Shown one piece after another: positions 35,419 through 36,136 of a DNA stretch of 36,136 nt (positions are counted from its first letter, which is position 1; the number at the start of each line of letters is the position of its first letter). The position numbers were made by a program, and so were the translations under genes. The notes under the pieces were generated by a model. The model was not told the origin of the DNA. It was given only the letters and a program-made list of their open reading frames with translations, and did no database searches. Source of the stretch: Clostridiales bacterium (GTDB taxonomy: Bacteria; Bacillota; Clostridia; Christensenellales; Aristaeellaceae); contig JAAYUF010000150.1 of assembly GCA_012517815.1 (NCBI GenBank), positions 1 to 36,136 on the forward strand, read 5' to 3'.

Positions 35419-35858
35419 TTTCGCGGGCTCCTTTCGGCGTTCCTTTATTGGGTCGGCTGTTTTCACCGGACGAACGGTACGAACAACGTTTCAGCAGAGC
35501 CTCGCATGACACCGGATACCGGCTGCCGGGCCGTTGCCTGAAGCCGATGTCCGGGCACGAACCCTGCGATGGCGGAGCAACCCGAGCTCCGAACGGACTG
35601 CGAGGGGGAAGGCGCGCGCGAAGAGCCGTCGCGCAGCCGCAAGCACCGGCGAAGGGTCGGGCTGGTTATGCCTATCATTTCTGACAAAGAATACCGGCAA
35701 AAAATGCCGCGGATGAGTACGGCGGTAACGCCTGTGTCTTTCATGCTTCAGACCCTTTCCGTGACGAACGATAACGCACAGACCATACCGGCCGAAATCG
35801 CAGAACCGAAAAACCATCCTCGTATCGATGGCGCGCCTGGTCGGAATCTTTAGCATTG
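35419..35858 (-). other. Long leader of the GGDEF gene
   Basis: About 430 nt lie between the promoter at 35859-35887 and the gene. A minus-strand frame at 35463-35744 has a usable ribosome site (AAAGGG) but an Arg/Ser/Pro-rich product with no family resemblance; I do not call it. No known riboswitch is recognised, though GEMM-type motifs were not excluded by any search. Confidence 0.4.
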
Positions 35859-35887
35859 ATTATATCAGACTTTCCCGCGGGTTACAA
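35859..35887 (-). promoter_or_regulatory. Sigma-A promoter facing the GGDEF gene
   Basis: On the minus strand TTGTAA (35887-35882), 17 nt and a perfect TATAAT (35864-35859). It points away from the IS element and toward the GGDEF gene, about 430 nt before it. Confidence 0.7.
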
Positions 35888-35917
35888 GAATCGGCGGCAA
35901 AATGCGGGTGACCATCA

Positions 35918-35943
35918 TGTAGGACTACAATACAAATTGGACA
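35918..35943. mobile_element. Possible left end of the IS element
   Basis: The stretch starts with TGT, as IS481-like ends do, and includes the small palindrome TGTAG-GA-CTACA (35918-35929) followed by TTGGACA. From here on the sequence is clearly more AT-rich than the chromosome. The other end is outside the window, so no inverted repeat pair can be shown. Confidence 0.35.
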
Positions 35944-36028
35944 TCGAAGAAAAGGAATGAAGGATAAGACAAGAAGCGGTATAGTTGAGTTGCAATACAC
36001 CAACAAACCGAAAGGAGCCTTACCCTTC

Positions 36029-36136
36029 ATGAACAGCATAACACAGGACATGAGGTATCGGCAATCGCTAATGGAGTACGCCAGAAAGTATGGCGTTGCA
36101 CGAGCAAGCCGCAAGTATAACAAAAGCCGCTCCTAC
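36029..36136 (+). CDS. IS transposase, N-terminal fragment (cut by window end)
   Basis: The first 36 codons of a gene that leaves the window. The product starts MNSITQDMRYRQSLMEYARK and continues YGVARASRKYNKSRSY. This matches the N-terminal helix-turn-helix of DDE transposases of the IS3/IS481 type common in Clostridia, in which R-Y-R-Q-S-L and Y-G-V precede the DNA-binding helix. GAAAGGAG (36010-36017) lies 11 nt before the ATG. Low GC compared with the rest of the window supports recent acquisition. Whether the element is intact cannot be seen. Confidence 0.72.
   Translation, partial: MNSITQDMRYRQSLMEYARKYGVARASRKYNKSRSY

Noticed and set aside
35463..35744. A possible 93-residue gene in the GGDEF leader
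   Set aside because: It has a fair ribosome site, but the product is Ser/Arg/Pro-rich without hydrophobic pattern or any resemblance to a known family.

Overview
The window is a GC-rich stretch of chromosome from an anaerobic, fermentative member of the Firmicutes, most likely a high-GC Clostridia or Christensenellales-type gut bacterium. This is inferred from the gene content: an indolepyruvate oxidoreductase/phenylacetate-CoA ligase pair, a Bce-type two-component and ABC module, an Opp-type peptide transporter with a clostridial small-protein tail, strong AGGAGG ribosome binding sites and sigma-A-like promoters. No 16S or tRNA gene is present, so the taxon is not proved.

Layout. Positions 1-3383 (+): tail of indolepyruvate oxidoreductase beta, phenylacetate-CoA ligase, a tandem-ACT protein with its own promoter, and alanine racemase. 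Positions 3438-6018 (+): promoter, a membrane protein, RsmD, CoaD and a coiled-coil protein, closed by a UUCG-loop bidirectional terminator. Positions 6304-7557 (-): a two-gene operon of a pentapeptide-like protein and a GNAT acetyltransferase. Positions 8031-16612 (+): a small membrane protein, then a complete Opp-type peptide ABC importer (SBP, two permeases, two ATPases) plus an 89-residue membrane protein. Positions 16988-21864 (-): response regulator, histidine kinase, ABC ATPase and FtsX-like permease of the Bce type. Positions 22572-26461 (-): FadR/GntR regulator and a TRAP importer (DctP, DctQ, DctM), with a near-consensus promoter and candidate operators. Positions 26735-30611 (-): two large polytopic membrane proteins separated by a 67-bp tandem repeat. 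Positions 31032-33034 (-): a KTSC-domain protein and NADP-type glutamate dehydrogenase. Positions 33109-35887 (-): a LacI-like ligand-binding domain fused to a GGDEF domain. Positions 36029-36136 (+): 5' end of an IS transposase cut by the window edge.

Together the genes suggest a cell that imports peptides, ferments aromatic amino acids to aryl-acetyl-CoA, assimilates or dissimilates ammonium through GdhA, takes up organic acids by TRAP, and responds to cell-envelope peptides. No CRISPR array, phage, or wholly new defence system was found. The most unusual items are an OppC-type permease carrying a roughly 280-residue extracytoplasmic insertion built of four related repeats, the soluble LacI-like/GGDEF fusion, the 67-bp tandem repeat, and a paired candidate operator set around the TRAP promoter.
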